The notes: a model not told the origin generated them from the letters alone. Positions 36,833-46,170 are shown, counted from the stretch's first letter. The stretch: DNA of 64,000 bases from Panacibacter ginsenosidivorans (GCF_007971225.1 NZ_CP042435.1:4963501-5027500); one strand, 5' to 3'. Made by a program: numbers and translations.

Positions 36833-38163
36833 ATTGTCTCTTCAACTGCTTCGAGTAATTCATCTTCTACAGGTTGTTTATGTTTTCCAAGCGCCACAAA
36901 GATCATTAACGCAATTGCAAGACCCGTAAAGAAAATCAGGCTCAAATAAAAATTGTACCAGATGATGGCGATCAAACAAACAAATGATAACGCTAACGCT
37001 ATAATTGGAAACCATGGATACAAAGGTGTTTTGAAAGTTGCTGCATCATGCAGTTGCTTTTTCATCTTTAACAAACTCATCATGCTGGTGCAATACATAA
37101 CAACTGCACCAAGCGCCGATATAATAATTACTTTATCTGTTGTGCCAGAGTAAAGAGAGATCAAACCAACAATACCGCCTGCAATAAGCGCCCAGTGCGG
37201 CGTTCGGAACTTTTTATTTACCACACTTAATGCAGTTGGAAGAAATCCACTTCTTGATAATGCAAAGATTTGTCTTGAATAACCAATGATCAATCCATGA
37301 AAAGAAGCAATCAATCCAAACAAGCCAATGCCTGCAAAAATTTTCGTCCAGCTGTTTGTTTTGCCCAGCACCATACTTATAGATTCCGGCAACGGATAAT
37401 CAATCCTACTCAATGCTTGCCAATCACCGATACCACCTGAGAAGATCATAACGCCTAACGCAAGTATCACTAACGTTGCAATGCCAAGTATATATCCTTT
37501 GGGAATATTACGACGCGGTTCTGTTACTTCTTCTGCAACCATCGCCACGCCTTCAATGCCAAGATAGAACCAAACAGCAAATGGCAATGCAGCAAATATT
37601 CCCGCTACACCATAAGGCATATTGTTGCGCATAAAATTTCCTGTTTCAAAATGCGGGGCAACAATTCCAAGAAATATCAGTAATTCGATAACCGCAAGAA
37701 TAGTAACGATCAAATTGAAAACCGCGGATTCCTTTATACCTAATAAGTTTATAAGTGTAAACACAACATAACAACCAACTGCAGTGTACATAACAGGAAT
37801 ACTATCGTTTAAAAAATGCACGTAGCTGCCCAACGCAAATGCAATGGCTGGTGGCGCAAACACAAACTCTATAAGTGTCGCATAGCCCGCAATCAATCCG
37901 CCTAATGGCCCGTATGCTTTGTATGCATAGGCAAATGGTCCCCCTGCATGCGGTATAGCAGTAGTAAGTTCAGTAAAACTAAAAATGAATGTGATATATA
38001 AAACAGTAACGAGTAATGTTGCAATTAAAAAACCCAAGGTACCTGCAACGCCCCAGCCATAGTTCCAGCCAAAATATTCTCCGGAGATAACAAGGCCAAC
38101 TGCCAAGGCCCACAAATGCACTGGCTTCAGTACTTTTTTCAGTGCAGTAGTTTGCTTGCTCAT
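36826..38163 (-). CDS. Ethanolamine permease (APC family)
   Basis: A 445-residue inner-membrane transporter with about 12 membrane helices. Its start region, KPVHLWALAVGLVISGEYFGWNYGWGVAG, is the hallmark of ethanolamine permeases within the amino acid-polyamine-organocation family, and it sits upstream of eutB-eutC on the same strand. I start at the ATG at 38163. A TTG 33 bases upstream is in frame but adds a segment without family sequence. The gap to eutB holds a repeat element, so co-transcription is likely but not certain. The stop codon lies inside that repeat. Confidence 0.92.
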   Translation of the reverse strand: MSKQTTALKKVLKPVHLWALAVGLVISGEYFGWNYGWGVAGTLGFLIATLLVTVLYITFIFSFTELTTAIPHAGGPFAYAYKAYGPLGGLIAGYATLIEFVFAPPAIAFALGSYVHFLNDSIPVMYTAVGCYVVFTLINLLGIKESAVFNLIVTILAVIELLIFLGIVAPHFETGNFMRNNMPYGVAGIFAALPFAVWFYLGIEGVAMVAEEVTEPRRNIPKGYILGIATLVILALGVMIFSGGIGDWQALSRIDYPLPESISMVLGKTNSWTKIFAGIGLFGLIASFHGLIIGYSRQIFALSRSGFLPTALSVVNKKFRTPHWALIAGGIVGLISLYSGTTDKVIIISALGAVVMYCTSMMSLLKMKKQLHDAATFKTPLYPWFPIIALALSFVCLIAIIWYNFYLSLIFFTGLAIALMIFVALGKHKQPVEDELLEAVEETIL

Positions 38164-38247
38164 GGGCTTGAAACTACTGATAAAATCGCTGGCCAAAAAA
38201 TTTGAAGAGAAGTTTTTATGCTACAAACTGCAATATTGCTATGAAGC

Positions 38248-38290
38248 TTTGGTTGTGTCACTCACTTGTACGTTCTGTTCATTATGCAGC
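38248..38290 (-). repeat. Intergenic repeat, type B half element with loop (locus 18)
   Basis: Core GTTGTGTCACTCACTTGTAC at 38252-38271, then GTTCTGTTCATTATGCAGC, the loop sequence also seen in loci 2 and 16. Confidence 0.87.
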
Positions 38291-38329
38291 GTGGTGCAGT
38301 CATGCTGATTGAGCAAAAGAGCTCATTCT

Positions 38330-39349
38330 TTACCATTCAGCTCTTGCAGTCGGGCTTATATCAAGTGCAGCAAATTCTTTATTTAAATATTTATAGTAAG
38401 CAGTTATTGCGATCATGGCAGCATTATCAGTGCAATATTCAAATGCAGGAATAAATGTGCTCCAACCATTTTTATCACCGTTTTCTTTTAATTCCTTGCG
38501 CAAACCGCTGTTAGCACTTACACCGCCAGCAATGCAAACATTTTTTACGCCTGTTTGCTTAACTGCTTTCTTCAGTTTCTTTATTAAAATATTGATGATG
38601 GTATATTGAACAGATGCACAAAGATCATTGAGATTTTTTTCAATGAAACTTGCATCTTCTTTTTGTTGCGCCTGTAAAAAATATAAGACAGATGTTTTTA
38701 AACCACTAAAAGAAAAATTGAGCTCAGGTATTTGTGGTTCTGCAAATTTGAATGCAAGTGGGTTGCCCTGTTGTGCATATTTATCTATTAGTGGTCCGCC
38801 GGGATAAGGAAGACCCAGCAACTTAGCACTTTTATCAAATGCTTCTCCTGCAGCATCATCAATGGTTTCGCCGATAACTTTTAGGTCATAAGGAGAATTG
38901 GCGAGAACAATTTGTGTATGACCGCCACTTACTGTTAAACATAAAAATGGAAAACCCGGTTTAGGATCTGCAATAAGATTAGCCAAAACATGCGCCTGCA
39001 TGTGATGCACGGCAATCAATGGTTTGTCTAGTGCCAATGCCAATGATTTGGCAAATTGTGTGCCTACCAATAAACTTCCAATCAATCCCGGCGCTTGTGT
39101 AAAAGCAACGGCATCAATATCGTGAATAGTGAATGGCGAATCATGAATTTCTGCAGCTTTCTTTATAGCAGCATCAACAACGGGTACAATATTCTGCATA
39201 TGTGCACGGCTTGCTAACTCAGGAACCACGCCACCATACTTTTCGTGCACTGTTTGATTGGCAATAAAGTTGGAAAGAATTCTTCCATCAACACAAACAG
39301 AAGCAGAAGTTTCATCGCATGAAGATTCTATTGCAAGTATTGTAGCCAT
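38330..39349 (-). CDS. tsaD: tRNA N6-adenosine threonylcarbamoyltransferase
   Basis: A 339-residue essential enzyme that transfers threonylcarbamoyl to A37 of ANN-decoding tRNAs, with TsaB and TsaE. It begins MATILAIESSCDETSASV. The metal-binding HMQAH lies in LIAVHHMQAHVLAN, and the ASKHA nucleotide elements are LTVSGGHTQIVL and CIAGGVSANSGLR. The ATG at 39347-39349 is right. The further in-frame TTG (39367) falls inside the -7 promoter box. A short extra segment, EIHDSPFTIHD, occurs between two conserved blocks and looks like a repeat-derived insertion. Confidence 0.96.
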   Translation of the reverse strand: MATILAIESSCDETSASVCVDGRILSNFIANQTVHEKYGGVVPELASRAHMQNIVPVVDAAIKKAAEIHDSPFTIHDIDAVAFTQAPGLIGSLLVGTQFAKSLALALDKPLIAVHHMQAHVLANLIADPKPGFPFLCLTVSGGHTQIVLANSPYDLKVIGETIDDAAGEAFDKSAKLLGLPYPGGPLIDKYAQQGNPLAFKFAEPQIPELNFSFSGLKTSVLYFLQAQQKEDASFIEKNLNDLCASVQYTIINILIKKLKKAVKQTGVKNVCIAGGVSANSGLRKELKENGDKNGWSTFIPAFEYCTDNAAMIAITAYYKYLNKEFAALDISPTARAEW

Positions 39350-39364
39350 GTTTTTATAAGGCTG

Positions 39365-39372
39365 CAAATGTA
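39365..39372 (-). promoter_or_regulatory. -7 box of tsaD
   Basis: Minus strand TACATTTG, an exact TAnnTTTG match, 15 bases before the tsaD ATG. It overlaps the alternative TTG start and so decides against it. Confidence 0.55.
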
Positions 39373-39465
39373 CTATCTATCATTTAAGAAAAGCATCATT
39401 CCTGTTCTGCAAATGAAAGGAATGCCCACTTGCTGTTTATTTTAATGTTTAAGAACCTTCTCCGT

Positions 39466-39510
39466 CGGTTTGCGACGCAACGAAGATGCCATGTAAAGCA
39501 AAAAGCCCGT
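39466..39510 (+). repeat. Intergenic repeat, partial type A copy (locus 19)
   Basis: TTTGCGACGCAACGAAGATG covers the inner core, followed by CCATGTAAAGC and AAAAAGCCCGTAAC as a degenerate tail. Confidence 0.7.
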
Positions 39511-39517
39511 AACTAAA

Positions 39518-40777
39518 TTATTTACTACGGATAGCTACAACAGGATTCATTTTTGCAGCAATTGATGCAGGGATGATGCCCGACAACACACCAAGTATAA
39601 GGCAGATAATAAAAGCAAGTACCATTACATTGGTTGATATGACAATAGGAAAAGGAAGAATGCCACTAAGCACCAATGCAAGACCACCTACCATCAATAA
39701 TCCTATCAGGCCACCGATGATGCAGAGAAAAGCGCTTTCCAGAAGGAACTCTAACAGTATCGTTTTTCTTTTGGCGCCAATCGCTTTCTTCAGCCCTATC
39801 TGGCTGGTTCTTTCTCTCACAGTTACAAACATAATATTGGCAACACCAAAACCACCTACCAATAAACTTAAAAAAGCAATCACAGCACCGCCAATATCTA
39901 CCTGGCCAAAGAATCCGCTTAACTGTTGGCTAAATAGATTAATATCGTTAAGTGCAAAATTATCTTCCTGCTTCGGGCTAAGTCTGCGAGCCTGTCTCAT
40001 AATACCTCTTAGCTCATCAATAAGTGCTGTGGTGGCGATATTATCTTTTCCGTTTACCATAATAAACGGTTGAGAAAAATTACCATTTACGTCATATACA
40101 GAAGCATAACTGCGATACGTAAGTATAACGCAATGGTCGTAATCGAAACCACCAACAAAGCTCTGACCTTGCTTTTCGATAACTCCTACTACATCAAATT
40201 TTTTGCCGTCGAATGTAACTTCTTTGTCAATTGCTCTTTCAGGCTTATCAAATAATTGAGTTGCTATTTCATTGCCTATTACGCAAACAGGATTACCACG
40301 TGTAAACTCAGTACTGTTAAGATAACGGCCATATGCAATATTGATCGTTTGCAATTCTGAAAACTCATCGCTTACTCCGTAGATACCTACATTATTAAGC
40401 TGGTTGTTTTCAAAGGTAACTGTTGAATTGGTGGAGTTAAAGTAGCTTACGTGTTTGGCAAGTGTGCTGGTATTTTTAATAAAAGCCACTTCATTATATT
40501 TAGGTTCAGGCCTGTTTACATATTTCCACCAGGGATAATCGCCACCATCGCCGCCGCCATATTGCCACTTATCTATATAAATGGTATTAGAACCAAGTGC
40601 TGAAATATCTTTCTGCATTTTAGCTTCAAGACTACCCACTGTTGCCAGTACACCAATGATACAAAATATGCCAAACGCAATACCAATAAGCGATAGCGAG
40701 CTACGCAGTTTATTGTTATTCAATTCCTGCACACTCATTTTAAAACTGTTCCAGAATATGGAGAGCGATTTGAACAT
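39518..40777 (-). CDS. ABC transporter permease of the MacB/FtsX type
   Basis: A 419-residue inner-membrane protein. An N-terminal helix (LRSSLSLIGIAFGIFCIIGVLA) is followed by a ~220-residue periplasmic MacB-type core domain (about 55-280), then three C-terminal helices (FLSLLVGGFGVANIMFVTV; FLCIIGGLIGLLMVGGLALV; LAFIICLILGVLSGIIPA). The cytoplasmic coupling loop RTSQIGLKKAIGAKRKTI between them is typical. Such permeases drive lipoprotein, peptide or macrolide export with a separate ATPase, which is not adjacent here. The substrate is unknown. Confidence 0.92.
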   Translation of the reverse strand: MFKSLSIFWNSFKMSVQELNNNKLRSSLSLIGIAFGIFCIIGVLATVGSLEAKMQKDISALGSNTIYIDKWQYGGGDGGDYPWWKYVNRPEPKYNEVAFIKNTSTLAKHVSYFNSTNSTVTFENNQLNNVGIYGVSDEFSELQTINIAYGRYLNSTEFTRGNPVCVIGNEIATQLFDKPERAIDKEVTFDGKKFDVVGVIEKQGQSFVGGFDYDHCVILTYRSYASVYDVNGNFSQPFIMVNGKDNIATTALIDELRGIMRQARRLSPKQEDNFALNDINLFSQQLSGFFGQVDIGGAVIAFLSLLVGGFGVANIMFVTVRERTSQIGLKKAIGAKRKTILLEFLLESAFLCIIGGLIGLLMVGGLALVLSGILPFPIVISTNVMVLAFIICLILGVLSGIIPASIAAKMNPVVAIRSK

Positions 40778-40850
40778 ATTTCAAAAGTAACAAAGCATAG
40801 GCAACAAAATCTTTTTTTTAGATAAACGGGCGAAAAGCAAGATGAGAAAT

Positions 40851-40910
40851 TTTATGGACCCGGCTCCAGAATAAGCATTGAACTTTTGTTGCGTCGCACT
40901 CTTGTAATTC
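40851..40910 (-). repeat. Intergenic repeat, type A half element (locus 20)
   Basis: Outer tail TTATGGACCCGGCTCCAGAA, core GTTGCGTCGCACTCTTGTA at 40888-40906, then the loop-like ATTCTATCTCGTTATTCAGC. Confidence 0.88.
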
Positions 40911-41010
40911 TATCTCGTTATTCAGCATGTTTTTAAATCGTTTTGTTGAGCAATTACATGCTAATGTCAAAAATATTTTTTTCAATAACTGTAAACTGGC
41001 GTTCGTGACG

Positions 41011-41018
41011 TATTTTTG
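41011..41018 (+). promoter_or_regulatory. -7 box of the sdhCAB operon
   Basis: TATTTTTG matches TAnnTTTG and lies 30 bases before the sdhC ATG. The TTG inside it would be the alternative start, which makes that start unlikely. Confidence 0.55.
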
Positions 41019-41048
41019 CGGCGATTTTCTCACATACAACAACGCTAT

Positions 41049-41720
41049 ATGACCTGGAAACAAGTCTTTACCTCCTCTATCGGCAGAAAATTAGTAATGG
41101 CGCTCACAGGAGTTTTCCTGATTCTCTTTTTAATTGTTCACGTTGGGTTAAATGCCTGTATCTGGGCAAACGATGGTGGACAAATGTTTAATGCGGGGGC
41201 ACATTTTATGGGGGGTACAGTTGTACCGCGTGTACTTGAAATTGGCTTGTTCGTTGGATTTATTTTACACATTGTTCAGGGGTATATGCTTACCGCATCT
41301 AACCAAAGCAAGCGCAGCAAAGGATATGCAGTAAGCTATGGCAATCGCGGAAGCAGATGGTATAGCCGTAGTATGGGTTTATTAGGAACGATTGTTTTGT
41401 TGTTCCTCGTTATTCACCTTTCAGATTTTTGGTTTCCTAACCGTTCTCACCAGGGGTTTTTATTGGGTGAAGAAATCAATCTCTTTGATAAAATGCAGGA
41501 AGAGTTCAGTCACTTGTGGGTAGTGATCGTTTATGTGGTTGGTTGCATTTCTTTAGCATATCATCTGGCCCACGGCTTTCAAAGTGCATTCCGAACATTA
41601 GGGGTTTACAACAAAAGATACAATATTATGTTATCATCATTGGGTTATGGTTTTGCAATCATCGTTCCGCTTGCATTTGCCATGATGCCGATAAGTTTTT
41701 ATTTGGGCTGGATTAAATAG
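41049..41720 (+). CDS. sdhC: Succinate dehydrogenase cytochrome b subunit
   Basis: A 223-residue membrane anchor of complex II with five helices. It carries haem-ligand histidines in LIVHVGLNA, GFILHIVQGYML, FLVIHLSDFW and AYHLAHGF, the single-polypeptide di-haem arrangement of the Bacteroidota/epsilonproteobacterial type. It passes electrons to menaquinone. Start is the ATG of MTWKQVFTSSIGRKL. A TTG 33 bases upstream lies in the promoter box. It heads sdhCAB; a repeat element (locus 21) separates it from sdhA. Confidence 0.94.
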   Translation: MTWKQVFTSSIGRKLVMALTGVFLILFLIVHVGLNACIWANDGGQMFNAGAHFMGGTVVPRVLEIGLFVGFILHIVQGYMLTASNQSKRSKGYAVSYGNRGSRWYSRSMGLLGTIVLLFLVIHLSDFWFPNRSHQGFLLGEEINLFDKMQEEFSHLWVVIVYVVGCISLAYHLAHGFQSAFRTLGVYNKRYNIMLSSLGYGFAIIVPLAFAMMPISFYLGWIK

Positions 41721-41764
41721 ATGTGCGGATATGATGATATGCAAATGTGAGGATGATACACATT

Positions 41765-41831
41765 GAAAAGAAAGTACAAGAGTGCGACGCAACAAAAGTT
41801 CAATTGAAATACAGAAAGCCGGGTTCATAAA
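41765..41831 (+). repeat. Intergenic repeat, type A half element inside sdhCAB (locus 21)
   Basis: Core GTACAAGAGTGCGACGCAAC at 41774-41793 and outer tail GAAAGCCGGGTTCATAAAT. It is the cleanest half element and lies within an operon, between sdhC and sdhA. Confidence 0.93.
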
Positions 41832-41863
41832 TATCTGTAAACAGAAACTACAAACTGTAGCAT

Positions 41864-43837
41864 ATGATAGACGCAAAAATTCCTGCAGGACCATTAGATG
41901 ATAAATGGACAGATTATAAAGGACATTGTAAACTGGTGAATCCTACCAATAAGCGTAAGATAGAAGTGATCATTGTGGGCACAGGTTTGGCTGGTGCATC
42001 TGCGGCTGCATCGCTGGGTGAGTTGGGTTATAAAGTAAAAGCATTTTGTTTCCAGGATTCTCCGCGCCGTGCACACTCAATTGCTGCGCAAGGTGGTATT
42101 AATGCTGCAAAGAATTACCAGAATGATGGAGACAGTGTTTTTCGTTTGTTTTACGATACCATAAAAGGTGGCGACTATCGTTCACGTGAAGCCAATGTAC
42201 ACAGGCTGGCAGAAGTAAGCGCAAATATCATTGATCAATGCGTGGCACAGGGCGTTCCTTTTGCTCGTGAGTATGGTGGTTTATTAAGCAACCGATCATT
42301 CGGCGGAACACAGGTGCAAAGAACATTTTATGCAGCCGGACAAACCGGTCAGCAGTTACTGATAGGTGCCTATCAGGCATTGGAACGACAGATAGCATTG
42401 GGCAATGTAAAAATGTACACTCGCCATGAAATGCTGGAAGTGGTAAAGATAGATGGTAAGGCGCGTGGTATTATAACACGTGATTTAATAAATGGAAAAT
42501 TAGAAAGACATTTTGGTCATGCAGTATTGTTGTGCACCGGTGGTTATGGCAACGTTTTTTATCTTTCGACAAACGCTATGGGCAGTAATGTAACTGCTGC
42601 ATGGAAAGCACATAAAGCAGGTGCTTATTTTGGCAACCCATGTTTTACGCAGATTCACCCGACATGTATTCCTGTTACGGGCGATCATCAAAGTAAGTTG
42701 ACGTTGATGTCTGAATCGTTACGTAATGACGGAAGAATCTGGGTTCCCAAAAAACAAGGCGATACAAGAAAAGCAAACGAAATACCTGAAGAGGAAAGAG
42801 ATTATTATCTGGAGAGAAGATATCCTGCATTTGGTAACCTTGTACCAAGAGACGTTGCATCACGTGCAGCAAAAGAAAGATGTGATGCAGGTTATGGGGT
42901 AGGCTCTTCCAAGCAAGCGGTTTTCCTTGATTTTGCTGCAGCTATAGAACGATATGGAAAAATAGAAGCAGGGAAACAAGGTCGTGATAATGTTGCGCAG
43001 AATGAGATAATAGCAATGGGTAAAGATGTGGTGAAAGAGAAATACGGTAACCTGTTTGATATGTATGAAAAGATAACAGGCGAAAACCCATATGAAGTTG
43101 CAATGCGTATTTATCCTGCTGTGCACTATACAATGGGTGGATTATGGGTTGATTATGAATTGATGACTTCGGTTCCTGGTTTATATGCATTAGGTGAAGC
43201 AAACTTTAGCGATCATGGTGCAAACCGTTTAGGCGCAAGTGCATTGATGCAAGGTTTAGCTGATGGCTACTTTGTTATCCCTTACACAGTTGGAAATTAT
43301 CTAGCTGAGGAAATTCGTACAAATGCAATTCCAACTTCGCATCCTGCATTTGAAGAAGCAGAAAAGAAAGTGGCAGATCGCATCAACATGTTGATGAACA
43401 TCAAAGGCAAACAAACTGTTGAAAGTTTACATAAGCGTTTGGGCAAGATCATGTGGGATAAATGCGGTATGGCACGCAATGCACAAGGCTTACAGGAAGC
43501 CATTACAGAAATTCAGCAGCTGAAAAAAGAGTTCTGGAGTGATGTAAAAATTCCGGGTGGTATAAATGAAATGAATCCTGAATTAGATAAAGCTGGTCGT
43601 GTTGCTGACTTTATTGAATTAGGAGAACTGATGTGTAAAGATGCGTTGCAGCGTGAAGAAAGTTGTGGTGGCCACTTTCGTGAAGAACATCAGACTGAAG
43701 AAGGCGAGGCATTACGGCATGACGATAAATTCATGTATGTATCAGCATGGGAATACAAAGGTGATCATGCCTGGGAACTGCATAAAGAAGAATTGAATTA
43801 TGAAGTGGTGAAACCGAGCCAACGGAGTTACAAATAG
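41864..43837 (+). CDS. sdhA: Succinate dehydrogenase flavoprotein subunit
   Basis: A 657-residue catalytic subunit that oxidises succinate to fumarate. It has the FAD loop GTGLAG (39-44) and H71 in AHSIAAQGG, the histidine that binds FAD covalently. Substrate residues are in [16 protein letters not shown] and [11 protein letters not shown], and the catalytic arginine region is near [10 protein letters not shown]. The extra N-terminal ~30 residues before the first strand are normal in Bacteroidota. It is the second gene of sdhCAB. Its stop overlaps a second kind of repeat. Confidence 0.97.
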   Translation: MIDAKIPAGPLDDKWTDYKGHCKLVNPTNKRKIEVIIVGTGLAGASAAASLGELGYKVKAFCFQDSPRRAHSIAAQGGINAAKNYQNDGDSVFRLFYDTIKGGDYRSREANVHRLAEVSANIIDQCVAQGVPFAREYGGLLSNRSFGGTQVQRTFYAAGQTGQQLLIGAYQALERQIALGNVKMYTRHEMLEVVKIDGKARGIITRDLINGKLERHFGHAVLLCTGGYGNVFYLSTNAMGSNVTAAWKAHKAGAYFGNPCFTQIHPTCIPVTGDHQSKLTLMSESLRNDGRIWVPKKQGDTRKANEIPEEERDYYLERRYPAFGNLVPRDVASRAAKERCDAGYGVGSSKQAVFLDFAAAIERYGKIEAGKQGRDNVAQNEIIAMGKDVVKEKYGNLFDMYEKITGENPYEVAMRIYPAVHYTMGGLWVDYELMTSVPGLYALGEANFSDHGANRLGASALMQGLADGYFVIPYTVGNYLAEEIRTNAIPTSHPAFEEAEKKVADRINMLMNIKGKQTVESLHKRLGKIMWDKCGMARNAQGLQEAITEIQQLKKEFWSDVKIPGGINEMNPELDKAGRVADFIELGELMCKDALQREESCGGHFREEHQTEEGEALRHDDKFMYVSAWEYKGDHAWELHKEELNYEVVKPSQRSYK

Positions 43838-43931
43838 CCCCCATCCCCTAAAGGGGAGTAAGGCAATTGGAATAGGAATCGTTCTTTAAATAATAAAAAC
43901 TTTAATTCTCCCTTTAGGGGGTTAGGGGGCT
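43836..43931. repeat. Inverted repeat of a different type between sdhA and sdhB
   Basis: Left arm AGCCCCCATCCCCTAAAGGG starts in the sdhA stop codon. The right arm CCCTTTAGGGGGTTAGGGGG runs to just before the sdhB start. The arms are near-perfect inverted repeats ~50 bases apart. The sequence is GC-rich and unrelated to the GTACAAG family. Confidence 0.8.
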
Positions 43932-43935
43932 TAGT

Positions 43936-44700
43936 ATGGAGCATTATAATATGAACCTCACACTTAAAGTGTGGAGACAACAGAACAGCACAGACAGCGG
44001 ACGTTTTGAAACTTACCAGGTAAGCGATATTTCTTCTGAAATGTCTTTTCTTGAAATGTTTGATGTGCTGAATGAAAGGCTTATCAGCGAAGGCAAAGAT
44101 CCGGTTGCATTCGATCACGACTGCCGTGAAGGTATTTGTGGTATGTGTTCTATGTATATCGATGGTAAACCTCATGGTCCGTGGCAGGCAAACACAACTT
44201 GCCAGTTGCACATGCGTGCATTTAAAAACGGAGACACGATCACTGTTGAGCCATGGCGTGCCAATGCTTTCCCTGTTATAAAAGATCTTGTTGTTGACAG
44301 AACTTCTTTCGATCGTATAGTACAGGCTGGCGGTTATATTTCTGTAAATACCGGTAATGCGGTTGACGCAAATGCCTTGCCCATAGAAAAAGATAAAGCT
44401 GATGCTTCATTTGCGGCGGCGGCTTGTATAGGTTGTGGTGCCTGCGTTGCAGCGTGTAAGAATAGTTCGGCTATGTTGTTCCTTTCTGCAAAAGTTTCGC
44501 ACCTGGCATTGCTTCCGCAAGGTGCACCCGAACGCAAAACACGTGTATTGAATATGGTTGCGCAAATGGATAAGGAAGGTTTTGGGGCATGCACCAACAC
44601 AGGTGCCTGCGAAGCAACTTGTCCTAAAGAAATCTCATTGCAGAACATTGCAAGACTCAACAGCGAATATCTTGTTGCAAGCCTTGTTGCAGATAAATAA
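43936..44700 (+). CDS. sdhB: Succinate dehydrogenase iron-sulfur subunit
   Basis: A 254-residue electron-transfer subunit. The [2Fe-2S] ligands lie in [15 protein letters not shown] and TTCQL. The [4Fe-4S] and [3Fe-4S] ligands lie in [12 protein letters not shown] and [16 protein letters not shown]. It accepts electrons from the SdhA flavin and passes them to SdhC. The first ATG is given. A second ATG at 43951 (MNLTLKVW) has a GGAG nine bases before it and could be the true start. It is the last gene of the operon, with a terminator 22 bases downstream. Confidence 0.95.
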   Translation: MEHYNMNLTLKVWRQQNSTDSGRFETYQVSDISSEMSFLEMFDVLNERLISEGKDPVAFDHDCREGICGMCSMYIDGKPHGPWQANTTCQLHMRAFKNGDTITVEPWRANAFPVIKDLVVDRTSFDRIVQAGGYISVNTGNAVDANALPIEKDKADASFAAAACIGCGACVAACKNSSAMLFLSAKVSHLALLPQGAPERKTRVLNMVAQMDKEGFGACTNTGACEATCPKEISLQNIARLNSEYLVASLVADK

Positions 44701-44722
44701 GTTAGAAGTCTCTCTAAATATT

Positions 44723-44757
44723 AAAAGCTGATTCAGTTATTGAAGCAGCTTTTTTAT
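44723..44757 (+). terminator. Rho-independent terminator of sdhCAB
   Basis: AAAAGCTG and CAGCTTTT pair around a 15-base loop and are followed by a T run. Confidence 0.8.
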
Positions 44758-44768
44758 TTGAGAAATTT

Positions 44769-44845
44769 TTAGGAACCAGGCTGAATAGAAAGAATTAAAC
44801 ATTCGTTGCGTCGCACACTTGTACATTCTGATCTTTACTCAATTA
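44769..44845 (-). repeat. Intergenic repeat, type A half element with loop (locus 22)
   Basis: Outer tail GGAACCAGGCTGAATAGAAA, core GTTGCGTCGCACACTTGTAC at 44805-44824, loop ATTCTGATCTTTACTCAATT. It reads as RRTLV in frame with the next gene and falsely extends it. Confidence 0.9.
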
Positions 44846-44901
44846 AATTGCACCGCGGTCTGATGACTTTAAGCCGTGTGACTGCTAACTTCGTCTTTTC
44901 A

Positions 44902-45627
44902 ATGCCCAACAATTATTTTCAATTCAAACAATTTACTGTTCAGCAGGAACACTGTGCTTTGAAGGTTTGCACAGATGCCTGCCTGTTTGGCGCATGGGTC
45001 GCAAAGAAAATCCGAAATTCAAAATCTGCAGTCCAAAATATACTTGACATTGGTACAGGTACAGGATTATTATCATTAATGCTTGCACAGCAAACAGATG
45101 CTATAATTGATGCTGTTGAGATTGATGAATCTGCTGCAATGCAAGCCAGGCAAAACTTTAAAACATCTCCATGGAAAGAAAGATTAAGTGTCTATAATAA
45201 TTCTATACAGGAATTCGCAGAAACAAAAAATCAACCATACGAACTTATTATTAGTAACCCACCATTCTTTGAAAATGATTTGAGAGGCGATAACATAAGA
45301 AGGAATATTGCATTACACAGCTCAGAATTAAGTCTTGATGAATTGTTGAGTGCTATAGATACATACTTAAAAGACAATGGGTCATTTGCAGTATTATTAC
45401 CCTATCACCGCACAGCATACTTTGAAAAGCTTGCAGGATTAAAATATTTTTTGCAGGAAAAAATTTTGGTAAAACAAACTCCAAAACACAATTATTTCAG
45501 AAGTATGTTATTGTTTGGCTCAACAAAGGTTGAAACAAAAGAAAGTGAAATAATCATTCGGGAAGAAGATCAACAATACAGCAGTGCTTTTACTGAATTA
45601 CTAAAAGATTATTATCTCTATTTATGA
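44902..45627 (+). CDS. tRNA1(Val) A37 N6-methyltransferase-like enzyme
   Basis: A 241-residue class I SAM-dependent methyltransferase. It has the SAM loop ILDIGTGTGLLSLML, acidic DAVEIDESAA, and the catalytic NPPF (119-122) in IISNPPFFENDL, characteristic of N6-adenine methyltransferases. The N-terminus FQFKQFTVQQEHCALKVCTDACLFGAW is the TrmN6/YfiC signature. I start at the ATG of MPNNYFQF. The longer frame includes repeat locus 22. It converges on the cupin gene with directly adjacent stop codons. Confidence 0.9.
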   Translation: MPNNYFQFKQFTVQQEHCALKVCTDACLFGAWVAKKIRNSKSAVQNILDIGTGTGLLSLMLAQQTDAIIDAVEIDESAAMQARQNFKTSPWKERLSVYNNSIQEFAETKNQPYELIISNPPFFENDLRGDNIRRNIALHSSELSLDELLSAIDTYLKDNGSFAVLLPYHRTAYFEKLAGLKYFLQEKILVKQTPKHNYFRSMLLFGSTKVETKESEIIIREEDQQYSSAFTELLKDYYLYL

Positions 45628-46170
45628 TTAATCTGAGTATGTAATACGATCAAAATCAGCTTTTAGAGTTAAAGGTGTAATTAACCAGAAAATAATTTGC
45701 TGTAATGAATAAGATGGCTTTGCCAGTCTGAACATATTTTTATATTTCCTCGCAAGCATTATTTTTTGAATGATAGTTGTTTTTCTTTTATTATGTATGT
45801 TTTTAATTGCAATGTTGCAGGCATTTTCAAACATGTATTCTGTATCTAATGCAGGTTGCACTTTCCAGTTGATAACTGCTTTTTCACTACCGTTGTTCCA
45901 CATAGCGTGTGGTTCGTTTTGAGAAATATGAATGGCATCACCTTTCTTCAATGTTTTAATTCCTCTTCCCAGTTGTACTGTTAATTCTCCTTCCATTACC
46001 AAAAAATCTTCTGACTGATACGGATGATAGTGAGATGGGGGACGAGTTGAGAATGGCCCATAGGTGGAAATCATTTCCAGCATTGCTCCATTTGTATCTT
46101 TTGCAGTTTGCAAAAATTCTATTTGCTGTTTGTTCTCGGGGTTATAAATTATTTGGTTAGTGTGTGCCAT
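45628..46170 (-). CDS. Cupin-domain protein
   Basis: A 180-residue protein. A single cupin barrel spans about 20-110, with motif 1 SHYHPYQSEDFLVMEGE supplying metal-binding His/Glu and motif 2 GDAIHISQNEPHAMWN. The C-terminal ~65 residues are basic with a hydrophobic stretch (LQQIIFWLITPLTLKADF) that may contact the membrane. No enzymatic role can be assigned. Cupins of this size are often sensors, isomerases or dioxygenases. Confidence 0.82.
   Translation of the reverse strand: MAHTNQIIYNPENKQQIEFLQTAKDTNGAMLEMISTYGPFSTRPPSHYHPYQSEDFLVMEGELTVQLGRGIKTLKKGDAIHISQNEPHAMWNNGSEKAVINWKVQPALDTEYMFENACNIAIKNIHNKRKTTIIQKIMLARKYKNMFRLAKPSYSLQQIIFWLITPLTLKADFDRITYSD

Noticed and set aside
38164-38329. 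Cobalamin riboswitch upstream of the ethanolamine genes
   Set aside because: The 166-base leader is mostly repeat locus 18, and no B12-box-like segment is seen.
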